A DNA stretch of 12,637 bases from Bordetella parapertussis. GTDB taxonomy: Bacteria > Pseudomonadota > Gammaproteobacteria > Burkholderiales > Burkholderiaceae_C. Below the pieces are notes generated by a model. That model did no database searches and was not told the DNA's origin. It saw nothing but the letters and a program-made list of their open reading frames with translations. Positions within the stretch are counted from its first letter, which is position 1. Each line of letters begins with the position of its first letter. Position numbers and translations under genes: made by a program. Positions 1-6,900 of this stretch are shown here, piece after piece. Location of the stretch: assembly GCA_945900695.1 (NCBI GenBank), contig CAMDJU010000055.1, positions 1 to 12,637 of the forward strand, written 5' to 3'.

Positions 1-894
1 CTGGCCAAGGCCGCGCAAACTTTGGGCAAGCATCGGCGCATGAGATGCCAAGTTTTGGGCCCCAAAGAGGTGGCCAAACTCGGCATGGGTTCATTCGCTG
101 CGGTGGCCCAGGCCTCCGCTGAGCCCTTGCGCTTCATTGTGTTGCATTACAACGGGGCGGCCAAGTCCAAAGCGCCCGTGGTCTTGGTGGGCAAGGGCAT
201 CACCTTTGACACCGGCGGCATCTCTCTCAAGCCTGGTGCCGGCATGGATGAAATGAAGTTTGACATGTGTGGTGCAGCCAGTGTGATGGGCACGTTCATG
301 GCCCTGGCGAAATTGCAACCGGCCATCAATGTGGTGGGGCTGATCCCCGCTTGTGAAAACATGCCCGATGGCCGGGCCTTGAAACCCGGTGATGTGGTCA
401 CCAGCATGAGCGGGCAAACCATTGAAATCCTCAATACCGACGCAGAAGGGCGTTTGATTTTGTGCGATGCCCTGACCTACGCCAAGCGCTTCAAGCCCAG
501 CGCGGTGATCGACATTGCCACCCTGACCGGTGCCTGTGTGATTGCCTTGGGCCATGTGCGCAGCGGCCTGTACGCCACCGATGAAAGCATGGCCAAAGCC
601 CTGGAAACCGCTGGCGAGGCGGCGCAAGACCTGTGCTGGCGCATGCCTTTGGACGAGGCCTATGCCGAGGGCTTGAAGTCCAACTTTGCCGATGTGGCCA
701 ATGTGGCGGACCGGGCCGCGGGATCGGTCACCGCGGCCAAATTTTTACAACGATTTGCCACCGATTTCCCCTGGGCCCATTTGGACATTGCCGGGACGGC
801 CTGGAAAAGTGGCGCGGCCAAAGGTGCCACCGGGCGGCCCGTGGGCTTGTTGCTGCATTATTTGCTCTCCCAATCCGAGGCGGGTCAGCGCTGA
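1..894 (+). CDS. pepA: Leucyl aminopeptidase (M17 family), 3' part of gene
   Basis: This is the cytosolic dimetal exopeptidase that releases N-terminal residues, especially Leu, from peptides. The frame is open from base 1, so the N-terminal domain lies outside the window; only the linker and the catalytic domain are seen. All M17 catalytic landmarks are present: [10 protein letters not shown] (metal-binding Lys and Asp), the active-site Lys in ISLKP, the Asp in [13 protein letters not shown], and the family signature NTDAEGRL, which carries the Asp/Glu metal ligands and the catalytic Arg. The C-terminal stretch [10 protein letters not shown] and [10 protein letters not shown] is also typical. 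The stop overlaps the holC start by one base (TGATG). This pepA-holC order is shared with E. coli. The apparent TTG/ATG starts near base 22 are internal. The assignment is very secure. Confidence 0.97.
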   Translation: MAKAAQTLGKHRRMRCQVLGPKEVAKLGMGSFAAVAQASAEPLRFIVLHYNGAAKSKAPVVLVGKGITFDTGGISLKPGAGMDEMKFDMCGAASVMGTFMALAKLQPAINVVGLIPACENMPDGRALKPGDVVTSMSGQTIEILNTDAEGRLILCDALTYAKRFKPSAVIDIATLTGACVIALGHVRSGLYATDESMAKALETAGEAAQDLCWRMPLDEAYAEGLKSNFADVANVADRAAGSVTAAKFLQRFATDFPWAHLDIAGTAWKSGAAKGATGRPVGLLLHYLLSQSEAGQR

Positions 895-1337
895 TGGAAG
901 TGGCATTTCACTTCAATGTGAGCGAGCCCACGGATTATTGTTGCCGGTTGTTGCGCAAAGCCCATGGGCGCGGTGCCCGGGTCACGGTGACAGGCCCCAG
1001 GCAGCGTTTGCTCGATATCGACCAGCAACTGTGGGCCTTGTCACCCACTGAATTCGTGCCCCACGCTTGGGCCGATGCATCGGCCGAAGTGCTGCTGTGC
1101 AGTCCCATCGTGTTGTGCGAAACCTTGCCGCCGCCAGAACCCGGTCAGACCCCGCCGATGTTGCTCAACTTGTTCGAGCAAATTCCTGCTGAATACACCC
1201 TATACGAAAGGGTGATTGAAGTGGTGGGTTTGGCTCAAGCAGAGCGGGCCCAAGCCAGGCAGCGCTGGCGTGCTTACGACCAAGCCCAACACCGCCTGAC
1301 CCGGCACGATGCCGCCCCCACTTCTTCTGCGCCATGA
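894..1337 (+). CDS. holC: DNA polymerase III chi subunit
   Basis: Chi is the accessory clamp-loader subunit that, with psi, links the replicase to single-strand binding protein. The start is the ATG that overlaps the pepA stop by one base. The open frame continues upstream to about 633, but only as a shadow inside pepA. From this start the protein is 147 residues, the same length as E. coli HolC. It opens with a beta strand (MEVAFHFNV), has the helix CRLLRKAHGRG followed by the strand ARVTVTG, and near the end has LLNLF and the helix beginning YERVIEVVG, matching the chi fold order. The C-terminal 25 residues are charged and low complexity. It is translationally coupled to pepA and, by a 4-base ATGA overlap, to the next ORF. 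Identification rests on sequence pattern plus the conserved neighbour. Confidence 0.93.
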   Translation: MEVAFHFNVSEPTDYCCRLLRKAHGRGARVTVTGPRQRLLDIDQQLWALSPTEFVPHAWADASAEVLLCSPIVLCETLPPPEPGQTPPMLLNLFEQIPAEYTLYERVIEVVGLAQAERAQARQRWRAYDQAQHRLTRHDAAPTSSAP

Positions 1338-1615
1338 ACCCGAATGAACAACCCCCGTCATGGGTGCCCACCTTGACCCAAGAAATTGCGCTGAGCCAGC
1401 CCCCGATCCAGGCACCAGTGGCGCATTCTCCGGCGCACCCTTTCCCGTCAGTGCTGGATGAAACCCGCTTGTGCATGATGGTGACCGACCAATTGTTGGC
1501 CCAATTGCCCGATTTGATCCGCGCCACCGTGCGCGCGCATTTGCAGCAAAACCCGCAAACGGTTGAAGTGCAAGGGCCTGTCGAAGCTGACACATCGACG
1601 TTGAACAGGCCTTGA
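1334..1615 (+). CDS. Small uncharacterised protein downstream of holC
   Basis: This is a 93-aa ORF whose ATG overlaps the holC stop (ATGA), which strongly suggests translational coupling in the pepA-holC transcript. I recognise no enzyme or binding motif. The N-terminal 35 residues are Pro/Gln rich and probably disordered. Residues about 42-75 form a predicted amphipathic helical segment (VLDETRLCMMVTDQLLAQLP and onward to VRAHLQQNP), a candidate oligomerisation or partner-binding region. The tail is acidic and polar. No signal peptide or membrane segment is visible. Short proteins of this shape following holC are, to my memory, found in other Burkholderiales, but I cannot name a family. Coding status is supported by the overlap and by the helix-like residue pattern, not by a known domain. 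Confidence 0.7.
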   Translation: MNPNEQPPSWVPTLTQEIALSQPPIQAPVAHSPAHPFPSVLDETRLCMMVTDQLLAQLPDLIRATVRAHLQQNPQTVEVQGPVEADTSTLNRP

Positions 1616-1734
1616 GTCACCGGCCTAGGGTATGTCCCGGGCCAGTTTATTGGCTGAGCCTGGTGCCCACAAAGCAAACCATAGGTTATATTTTGAGCCC
1701 ATCCCGTTCGTTCTAACCCTTTGAAAGGCCCCCC
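1616..1734 (+). promoter_or_regulatory. Likely promoter and leader region of the binding-protein gene
   Basis: This 119-base gap separates the pepA-holC block from the solute-binding protein gene. It holds a TATATT box at 1687-1692, a plausible -10 element, but no good -35 hexamer at the usual distance. An AAAGG ribosome-binding sequence lies at 1724-1728, six bases before the ATG at 1735. Stand-alone regulation of the binding protein is inferred from the gap and from the terminator after the gene. Confidence 0.35.
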
Positions 1735-2868
1735 ATGTTGATCAAATACTCCCTCGTTGCCGCCGCCTCAGTGCTGGCCTTTTCGGCCCAAGCACAAACC
1801 GTGGTGAAAATTGGTCATGTTGGACCCATCAGTGGCGCCATTGCCCACCTGGGCAAAGACAACGAAAACGGCGCACGTTTGGCGATTGAAGACTTGAATG
1901 CCAAAGGCATCAGCATTGGTGGCGCCAAGGTGAAATTTGAGTTGGTGGCCGAAGACGATGCAGCAGATCCCAAGCAGGGCGCTGCCGCAGCCCAAAAATT
2001 GGTCGATGGCAAGGTCAATGGCGTCATTGGCCACCTGAATTCAGGCACATCGATTCCGGCGTCCAAAATTTACAGCGACGCGGGTATTCCGCAAATTTCA
2101 CCCTCTGCCACCAACCCCAAGTTCACCCGCCAGGGCTACAAAACCACCTTCCGGGTGGTGGCTGACGATGTGCATTTGGGGGGCACCTTGGGGCGCTATG
2201 CCGTCAAAACGATGAAGGGTAAGAACATTGCCGTGATCGATGACCGCACGGCTTATGGCCAAGGCGTGGCCGATGAATTTGAAAAGGCCGTCAAGGCCGC
2301 TGGCGGCACCATTGTGGGTCGCGAATTCACCAACGACAAAGCCACTGACTTCATGCCGATTTTGACCACCCTCAAGGGCAAAAAGCCCGATGTGGTGTTC
2401 TTTGGCGGCATGGATGCCGTGGCCGGCCCCATGCTCAAGCAAATGAAGTCCTTGGGCGTGAGCGCCAAGTTCATGGGCGGAGACGGCATTTGCACTGGTG
2501 AGTTGTCCAAATTGGCCGGTGACGCCATGGCCGATGGCCAAGTGGTATGTGCCGAGGCCGGTGGGGTCGAAGGGGCCCAGAAAAAAGCCATGGATGATTT
2601 TGGTGTGCGTTACCAAAAACGCTTCAATGACGATGTCAAGCTGTATGCACCCTATGTCTACGACGCGGTCAATTTGATGGTCGATGCCATGGTCAAGGCC
2701 AAGTCCAGTGACCCCGCCAAATACCTGCCCGTTCTGGCCAAAACCACGGGCTACAAGGGCGTGACCGGCACCATCTCTTTTGACGACAAAGGCGATGTCA
2801 AAAATGGTGCCTTGACGCTGTACACCTACAAGGCTGGCAAGCGCGATATGTTGTCGGTGGTGCGTTGA
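1735..2868 (+). CDS. LivK-type ABC transporter periplasmic substrate-binding protein
   Basis: This is a periplasmic binding protein of the type I (Leu/Ile/Val, HAAT) class that delivers ligand to an ABC importer. It has 377 residues, the usual size. A signal peptide is clear: Lys4, a hydrophobic core LVAAASVLAF, and an Ala-x-Ala type cleavage site around residues 18-21 (AQA/Q). The mature protein begins with the class hallmark VKIGHVGPISG, followed by GKDNENGARLAIEDLN. The segment GHLNSGTSIPASKI is the ligand-contact loop with Ser/Thr residues, then GIPQISPSATNP. The two-lobe pattern continues with IAVIDDRTAYGQG and VVFFGGMDAVAGP. No permease or ATPase genes adjoin it, so partners are elsewhere. 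Related proteins bind amino acids but also aromatic acids in some bacteria, so the ligand is open; nearness to an aromatic operon is only suggestive. Confidence 0.94.
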   Translation: MLIKYSLVAAASVLAFSAQAQTVVKIGHVGPISGAIAHLGKDNENGARLAIEDLNAKGISIGGAKVKFELVAEDDAADPKQGAAAAQKLVDGKVNGVIGHLNSGTSIPASKIYSDAGIPQISPSATNPKFTRQGYKTTFRVVADDVHLGGTLGRYAVKTMKGKNIAVIDDRTAYGQGVADEFEKAVKAAGGTIVGREFTNDKATDFMPILTTLKGKKPDVVFFGGMDAVAGPMLKQMKSLGVSAKFMGGDGICTGELSKLAGDAMADGQVVCAEAGGVEGAQKKAMDDFGVRYQKRFNDDVKLYAPYVYDAVNLMVDAMVKAKSSDPAKYLPVLAKTTGYKGVTGTISFDDKGDVKNGALTLYTYKAGKRDMLSVVR

Positions 2869-2893
2869 ACTCGGTTTCTCCTGTCCCCCAATG

Positions 2894-2917
2894 AAAAGGC
2901 CCCGTGAGGGGCCTTTT
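2894..2917. terminator. Perfect hairpin, bidirectional intrinsic terminator
   Basis: Arms 2894-2903 and 2908-2917 form a perfect 10-bp stem (AAAAGGCCCC with its complement) closed by a GTGA loop. The right arm ends in TTTT on the plus strand and the left arm gives TTTT on the minus strand, so it can terminate both the binding-protein gene and the converging aminotransferase gene. It begins 25 bases after the plus-strand stop and ends 22 bases before the end of the minus-strand gene. Confidence 0.92.
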
Positions 2918-2939
2918 CTCTTGTCACCAGGGGCCGAGC

Positions 2940-4091
2940 TCAGGCGGGCTGAGCCAAGGCCCCGGGCATGACTTGGTCCAAGGCGCCTTCGAGCAAGTCG
3001 ACAGTGCGGTCCACATTCAGCAGCTTTTCCAGGCCAAACAAGCCAATGCGGAACGTCATGAAGTCGCTGCCCTCATCGCACTGCAAGGGCACGCCCGCAG
3101 CGGTTTGCAGGCCTTGGGCCAGAAACTTTTTGCTCGATTGCACCTCTGGGTCTTGGGTGTAGCTGACCACCACGCCTGGGGCTTCAAAGCCCGGGGCGGC
3201 CACACTGGGGATGCCGTGGCGGCTGAGCATCTCTCGGGCTTTGCGGCCCAGTTCTGCCTGGGCCAAGCGCAATCGATCAAAACCCAGGGCCTGGGATTCC
3301 AGCATCACCGCGCACAAGCGCTTGAGCGCATCGGTGGGCATGGTGGCATGGTAAGCATGTCCACCCGCTTCGTAAGTCTCCATGATTTGCAACCATTTTT
3401 TCAAGTCACAAGCAAAGCTGGTGCTGGTGGTGCCGTCAATGGCCTGGCGGGCGCGCTCGCTCAAGGCCACCATCGCGCAACAGGGCGAACTGCTCCAGCC
3501 CTTTTGGGGTGCGGTCACCAGCACGTCGATGCCGCAGGCTTGCATGTCCACCCACATCGCGCCGGAGGCAATGCAGTCCAATACAAACAAACCGCCCACC
3601 GCGTGCACCGCATCGGCGACTTGGCGCAAATAGTCGTTGGGCAGCATCATGCCGCACGAGGTTTCCACATGCGGGGCAAACACCACAGCGGGCTTCTCGG
3701 CGGCAATGGTGCGAACCACCTCTTCAATGGGAGCGGGTGAGAAGGGTTCTTGCGCGCCCGCTTTCATGCGCCGCGCCTTGAGCACGGTGCATGACGAGGG
3801 GATCCGGCCCATGTCAAAAATTTGCGTCCAGCGGTAACTGAACCAGCCGTTGCGCAGCACCAGCGACGGTTTGTCGGTGGCAAATTGGCGCGCCACGGCT
3901 TCCATGCCAAAAGTCCCACTGCCAGGAACCAGCACCGCACTGTGGGCGTGGTAGACCTCCTTGATCAAGCGCGAGATATCGCGCATGACGCTTTGGAAGT
4001 CTTTGGACATGTGGTTGAGCGAACGGTCGGTATAAACGACCGAATATTCCAACAGTCCATCGGGGTCAACCTGGGGCAGCAATCCGGGCAT
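2940..4091 (-). CDS. Class V PLP-dependent aminotransferase (alanine-glyoxylate/serine-pyruvate type)
   Basis: This is a fold-type I PLP enzyme that most likely moves an amino group between a small amino acid and glyoxylate or pyruvate. It has 383 residues, normal for the class. Visible landmarks: PGSGTFGMEA (56-65), the phosphate-binding turn; HVETSCG (141-147), the conserved HxETS loop; Asp172 in VLDCIAS, which contacts the PLP pyridine nitrogen; and Lys197 in APQKGW, the Schiff-base lysine. The start is fixed by AAGGAG (complement of 4096-4103) four bases upstream of the ATG. It lies 113 bases downstream of the GntR gene on the same strand, so the two may share a transcript. Alternatives within the class are 2-aminoethylphosphonate-pyruvate and ureidoglycine-glyoxylate aminotransferases; sequence alone does not decide between them. 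An amino-group reaction next to a RidA-containing operon is notable. Confidence 0.88.
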   Translation of the reverse strand: MPGLLPQVDPDGLLEYSVVYTDRSLNHMSKDFQSVMRDISRLIKEVYHAHSAVLVPGSGTFGMEAVARQFATDKPSLVLRNGWFSYRWTQIFDMGRIPSSCTVLKARRMKAGAQEPFSPAPIEEVVRTIAAEKPAVVFAPHVETSCGMMLPNDYLRQVADAVHAVGGLFVLDCIASGAMWVDMQACGIDVLVTAPQKGWSSSPCCAMVALSERARQAIDGTTSTSFACDLKKWLQIMETYEAGGHAYHATMPTDALKRLCAVMLESQALGFDRLRLAQAELGRKAREMLSRHGIPSVAAPGFEAPGVVVSYTQDPEVQSSKKFLAQGLQTAAGVPLQCDEGSDFMTFRIGLFGLEKLLNVDRTVDLLEGALDQVMPGALAQPA

Positions 4092-4204
4092 GGGGCTCTC
4101 CTTGAAAGGGGTGGCAGTCTATCACCGCAGGGGTTTCATGGCATTTCTCCATGGGGGATATGCCTGTTGGCCGCGTTGATTCAGCCAGGCCAGGGCTGGG
4201 GTGC

Positions 4205-4951
4205 TCAGGCCCTGGGGGTGGGCTCAATCACCACGCCTGGCAACTCCAGCGGCATGCCTGCTTCTGGGCTGTAGCGGTGTTGCTCCATTTGGGCGACACA
4301 GGCGGCCCGGTCCTGCTCGGCCAAGGCTTCGATCAGGCGCGCGTGTTCCATCAAGGTTTGCAGCCGCTGTGCATGGGTGTCAAATTTGTCCCACATACCA
4401 GGCTCGATGAGGGCCCACAAACGGACCACTTCGTCCATGATCAGCCGGTTGGGCGACAGGCCAAAGATGGCAAAGTGAAATTGTTGATTCAATTCAATCA
4501 GTTGCTGGGTGTCGGCCGCGTCCACGCAATGCTGCATCTGCGCATTCAGGTCGCGCAACCGATCCAAATCATTTGGCCCAGGCCAGGCGATGGTGGCCAT
4601 CAATTCGTTTTCCAGCAAATGCAGCATGCGCCGGATTTGTGCATATTGGCCCGGATCGCGTTTGGTCACAAAGTAGCCTTGGTGCGGTCGGTGGTAGAGC
4701 AGGCCCTGGTCGGCCAAAACGTTCAAGGCCTCACGCAAGGGAACGCGGCTGACGGCGAGTTTGAGCGCCATTTCTTCTTGCCTGATTTGCTCGCCCGGGT
4801 TCAACTCGCCGTTGAGGATCATGTCTTTGATCTGGCTCAGCGCACGGCCCATCGCGCCTTGGGCCTTGCGGCTGCGGTGTTGGGTTTCTTGCGATTGATC
4901 GGCTGCCATGGTGTGGATGGCATTTGACGTGAGCACGGCGGCACAGGTCAT
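4205..4951 (-). CDS. GntR family transcriptional regulator, FadR/FCD subfamily
   Basis: This is a probable ligand-responsive DNA-binding regulator. The N-terminal winged helix-turn-helix is clear: IKDMILNGELNPGEQI, then the recognition region LAVSRVPLREALNVLADQGL and the wing HRPHQGYFV. The C-terminal all-helical FCD domain carries the metal/ligand His pattern (QQFHFAIF, then LMEHARLIEAL and QMEQHR). Starts are possible at 4972, 4951 and 4909. I chose 4951 because AGGGG lies eight bases upstream, giving 248 residues; the 4909 start (234 residues) begins nearer the domain but has no visible ribosome-binding site. It is divergent from the RidA-to-Rieske operon across a short control region with palindromes, the classic arrangement for a local repressor whose inducer is a pathway acid. 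It may be co-transcribed with the downstream aminotransferase. Confidence 0.92.
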   Translation of the reverse strand: MTCAAVLTSNAIHTMAADQSQETQHRSRKAQGAMGRALSQIKDMILNGELNPGEQIRQEEMALKLAVSRVPLREALNVLADQGLLYHRPHQGYFVTKRDPGQYAQIRRMLHLLENELMATIAWPGPNDLDRLRDLNAQMQHCVDAADTQQLIELNQQFHFAIFGLSPNRLIMDEVVRLWALIEPGMWDKFDTHAQRLQTLMEHARLIEALAEQDRAACVAQMEQHRYSPEAGMPLELPGVVIEPTPRA

Positions 4952-5086
4952 GAGGGATTCCCCTGATGGCATGCAAAATTGAATTCAATAGCATGGTCGC
5001 AAAGATGTGTGCCAGATGGGGGCGCCAAAGAGGCTGCTCAGCAGGCGGCGAATTTATCGTAAATCAATGATTCAAAGGGATATTCA
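4952..5086. promoter_or_regulatory. Divergent control region with candidate GntR operators
   Basis: This is the 135-base space between the divergent regulator and the catabolic operon. A perfect 12-bp palindrome, ATTGAATTCAAT, lies at 4978-4989. An odd-centred palindrome AATCA-A-TGATT lies at 5062-5072. The half-site ATTCAA recurs at 4983, 5070 and 5082; the last copy overlaps the operon's start codon. Such short AT-rich dyads match the general form of FCD-type GntR operators. A second dyad CTGCT-C-AGCAG lies at 5034-5044. The operon's ribosome-binding site AAAGGGA is at 5074-5080. I could not place convincing -35/-10 pairs. The operator role is inference. Confidence 0.6.
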
Positions 5087-5506
5087 ATGAGTTCTTCCAT
5101 TCCCAATCGGGGCCGCAGGTCGATTGAAGTCCCAGGCGTCAGCCACGGCAATGCACCCATTCCCATGGGGGCCCGCGTGGGCAATATGATTTATTCCAGT
5201 GGGATCATGGGCAAAGACCCCGCCAATGACACCTTGCCTGCCGATGCGGCTGCACAAGCAAAGTTCATGTTCATGAATTTGCAAAGTTTATTGGCCCAAG
5301 GGGGCGCTGATCTGGGCGATGTGGTGCATGTCAAAGCCTATGTCAAAGACAACAGCCACCGCGAGTCGCTGAATGCGGAGTGGCTCAAATGCTTCCCTGA
5401 CCCCCATGACCGACCGGCTCGCCACACCATGGTGGCCGATCTGCCAGGGGGCATGTTGGTGCAAATCGAGATCGTTGCTGTGGTCAAGGACGGCCAACAT
5501 GGATGA
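5087..5506 (+). CDS. RidA (YjgF/YER057c/UK114) family protein
   Basis: This is a 139-residue member of the trimeric RidA family, whose characterised members hydrolyse enamine/imine intermediates or deaminate 2-aminomuconate. The family core is seen: VGNMIYSSGIMGKDP near residues 31-45, a helix QAKFMFMNLQSLLAQGGADL, VVHVKAYVKD, then RPARHTMVADLP and VQIEIVAVV. Arg112 in PARHT and Glu128 in QIEI correspond to the Arg and Glu of the RidA active site. The start is supported by AAAGGGA at 5074-5080. It is the first gene of the operon, and its last eight bases overlap the next start (ATGGATGA). Known 2-aminomuconate deaminases of nitro- or aminobenzoate pathways belong to this family, so a specific catabolic role is at least as likely as general imine clean-up. 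Confidence 0.9.
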   Translation: MSSSIPNRGRRSIEVPGVSHGNAPIPMGARVGNMIYSSGIMGKDPANDTLPADAAAQAKFMFMNLQSLLAQGGADLGDVVHVKAYVKDNSHRESLNAEWLKCFPDPHDRPARHTMVADLPGGMLVQIEIVAVVKDGQHG

Positions 5507-6158
5507 CCCGGTCAAGCGCTTGCAGCGCCTGGACGTTTGTGCCGTATCGGATGCCATGGACAAATTGGGCCTGCCCCCCAGTGTCAGCGGCTTGACCCAG
5601 CAGTCCACCCAACAACGCATTGCGGGCAAGGTGGTGACCTACAAATTGGTGCCAGCCGCACAAGTGCCAGCACATACCGGTGCCCCGCGGCACCTGGGCA
5701 CCACGGCGATAGAAGCTGCTCAACCGGGCGACGTGATCGTGATCGAGCAACGCACGGGCTTGGACGCGGGCTCATGGGGCGGCATTTTGTCGCTGGCGGC
5801 CAAACTGCGTGAGGTGGCTGGCGTGGTGGTGGATGGGCCGGTGCGTGACATCGACGAGGCCCGCGCTTATGACTTTCCGGTTTACGCCCGTGGTCTGACG
5901 GCACGCACCGCGCGTTCTCGGGTGGCTGAGGCTTTTACCAATCAACCGGTGCGCATTGGAGAGGTGACCGTTTGCCCCGGAGACTATGTGATTGCGGACG
6001 CCAGCGGGGTGGTGTTCATTGCCGCCGCAGACATTGATCGTGTGTTGCAGGCCGCTGAAATGATCGTCGGCCGCGAAGCCGCCATGGCCCAGGCCTTGCG
6101 AGACGGCCAACCCGTGAGCCAAGTCATGGGCGCGGCTTACGAGCACATGCTGAAATGA
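5499..6158 (+). CDS. RraA/HMG-CHA aldolase family protein, copy 1
   Basis: This is a 219-residue member of the RraA-like family, which includes the divalent-metal 4-hydroxy-4-methyl-2-oxoglutarate / 4-carboxy-4-hydroxy-2-oxoadipate aldolases (LigK type) and oxaloacetate decarboxylases. The start is the ATG overlapping the RidA stop by eight bases; the frame also runs upstream inside RidA to about 5373 without meaning. Landmarks: LDVCAVSDAMDKLG at the N-terminus, the GSWGG loop (91-95), AKLREVAGVVVDG, then the key pair Arg116-Asp117 in PVRD (substrate carboxylate and metal ligand in characterised aldolases), FPVYARG, and CPGDYVIADASGVV. A C-terminal helix follows. In this operon the expected job is retro-aldol cleavage of a hydroxy-oxo acid to pyruvate plus an oxo acid. 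Which of the two adjacent copies does this is not resolvable here. Confidence 0.88.
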   Translation: MDDPVKRLQRLDVCAVSDAMDKLGLPPSVSGLTQQSTQQRIAGKVVTYKLVPAAQVPAHTGAPRHLGTTAIEAAQPGDVIVIEQRTGLDAGSWGGILSLAAKLREVAGVVVDGPVRDIDEARAYDFPVYARGLTARTARSRVAEAFTNQPVRIGEVTVCPGDYVIADASGVVFIAAADIDRVLQAAEMIVGREAAMAQALRDGQPVSQVMGAAYEHMLK

Positions 6159-6186
6159 ACAGCAGACCATTTTGGAGAAACCAGCC

Positions 6187-6837
6187 ATGACAGACACCCA
6201 TGTGCAACGGGCATCCCGGCTCGACACCGCCACCCTCAGTGACGCCTTGGATCGCCATGGCCTGAACGGTCAGTGCTACAAAATAAAACCCCGCTCCAGC
6301 GACTTTCGCATGACCGGACGCGCTTGGACCTTGTTGTACGGCCCAGCCGGTTCGGTGCCCGGCACCGTGGGTGACTACATCGACGATGTGGTCCCCGGCA
6401 GTGTCATCGTGCTCGACAACGGCGGGCGCGACAACGCCACGGTGTGGGGCGATATCTTGACCGAAATTGCCCACCGCAAAGGCATTGCGGGCACGGTGAT
6501 CGATGGCATCAACCGCGATGTGTCGCTGTGCCTGGAGCTGGGCTATCCCATATACAGCCGCGACCATTGGATGCGCACCGGAAAAGACCGGGTGCAGGTG
6601 GAAGCCACCGGCATCCCTGTCAACATTGGAGACGTGCGTGTTTGCCCGGGGGACTTGATGCGCGGCGACGCCGACGGTGTGGTGGTGATTCCCCAAGACC
6701 GAGAAAACGAGGTTTTGGACGCGGCCGAGGCGATTCAAGCGGCCGAAGATGCCATTCGCCAGTCTGTGCGCGAGGGCATGAGCCTGCGCCAAGCGCGTGA
6801 AAAACACCGCTATCACCAACTGCAAACCCGCGCTTGA
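6187..6837 (+). CDS. RraA/HMG-CHA aldolase family protein, copy 2
   Basis: This is a second, divergent member of the RraA-like family, 216 residues. The ATG at 6187 is preceded by GGAGAA (6174-6179); an upstream in-frame TTG at 6172 overlaps that ribosome-binding site and is unlikely. Landmarks: LDTATLSDALDRHGLNGQC, GDYIDDV, the loop TVWGDI (86-91; copy 1 has GSWGGI), GIAGTVIDG, Arg110-Asp111 in INRD, GYPIYSRD, and CPGDLMRGDADGVVVIP. The metal/substrate pair Arg-Asp is intact, so catalysis is plausible. It may be a second aldolase, an oxaloacetate decarboxylase removing the aldolase product, or the second half of a hetero-oligomer. Gaps of 28 bases before and 63 bases after keep it in the operon. 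Confidence 0.87.
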   Translation: MTDTHVQRASRLDTATLSDALDRHGLNGQCYKIKPRSSDFRMTGRAWTLLYGPAGSVPGTVGDYIDDVVPGSVIVLDNGGRDNATVWGDILTEIAHRKGIAGTVIDGINRDVSLCLELGYPIYSRDHWMRTGKDRVQVEATGIPVNIGDVRVCPGDLMRGDADGVVVIPQDRENEVLDAAEAIQAAEDAIRQSVREGMSLRQAREKHRYHQLQTRA

Positions 6838-6900
6838 GCGCGCCCTGTTTCGACTTCCCATCACTTTTTTATTTCAGCCACCCCACACAGGAGAACCCCT

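Noticed and set aside
633..893. Upstream extension of the holC frame
   Set aside because: It lies inside pepA in another frame. The residue pattern is not chi-like, and the ATG at 894 gives the exact family length.
1622..1643. Imperfect hairpin after the 93-aa gene (GGCC/GGG with CCC/GGCC) as a terminator for the pepA block
   Set aside because: The stem is interrupted by an asymmetric internal loop and there is no T-run afterwards.
2904..3740. Plus-strand open frame (278 codons) over the aminotransferase
   Set aside because: The opposite strand encodes an intact class V aminotransferase with PLP lysine and ribosome-binding site. This frame is Gly/His/Gln rich without a start signal.
4952..4972. 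Longer GntR product starting at 4972
   Set aside because: There is no ribosome-binding sequence upstream of that ATG; the ATG at 4951 has AGGGG eight bases before it. The start remains somewhat uncertain.
6829..6870. CGCGC/GCGCG hairpin at the end of RraA copy 2 followed by a T6 run, as an internal terminator
   Set aside because: The stem is only five base pairs, overlaps the stop codon, and the T-run begins about 22 bases later, too far for intrinsic termination.
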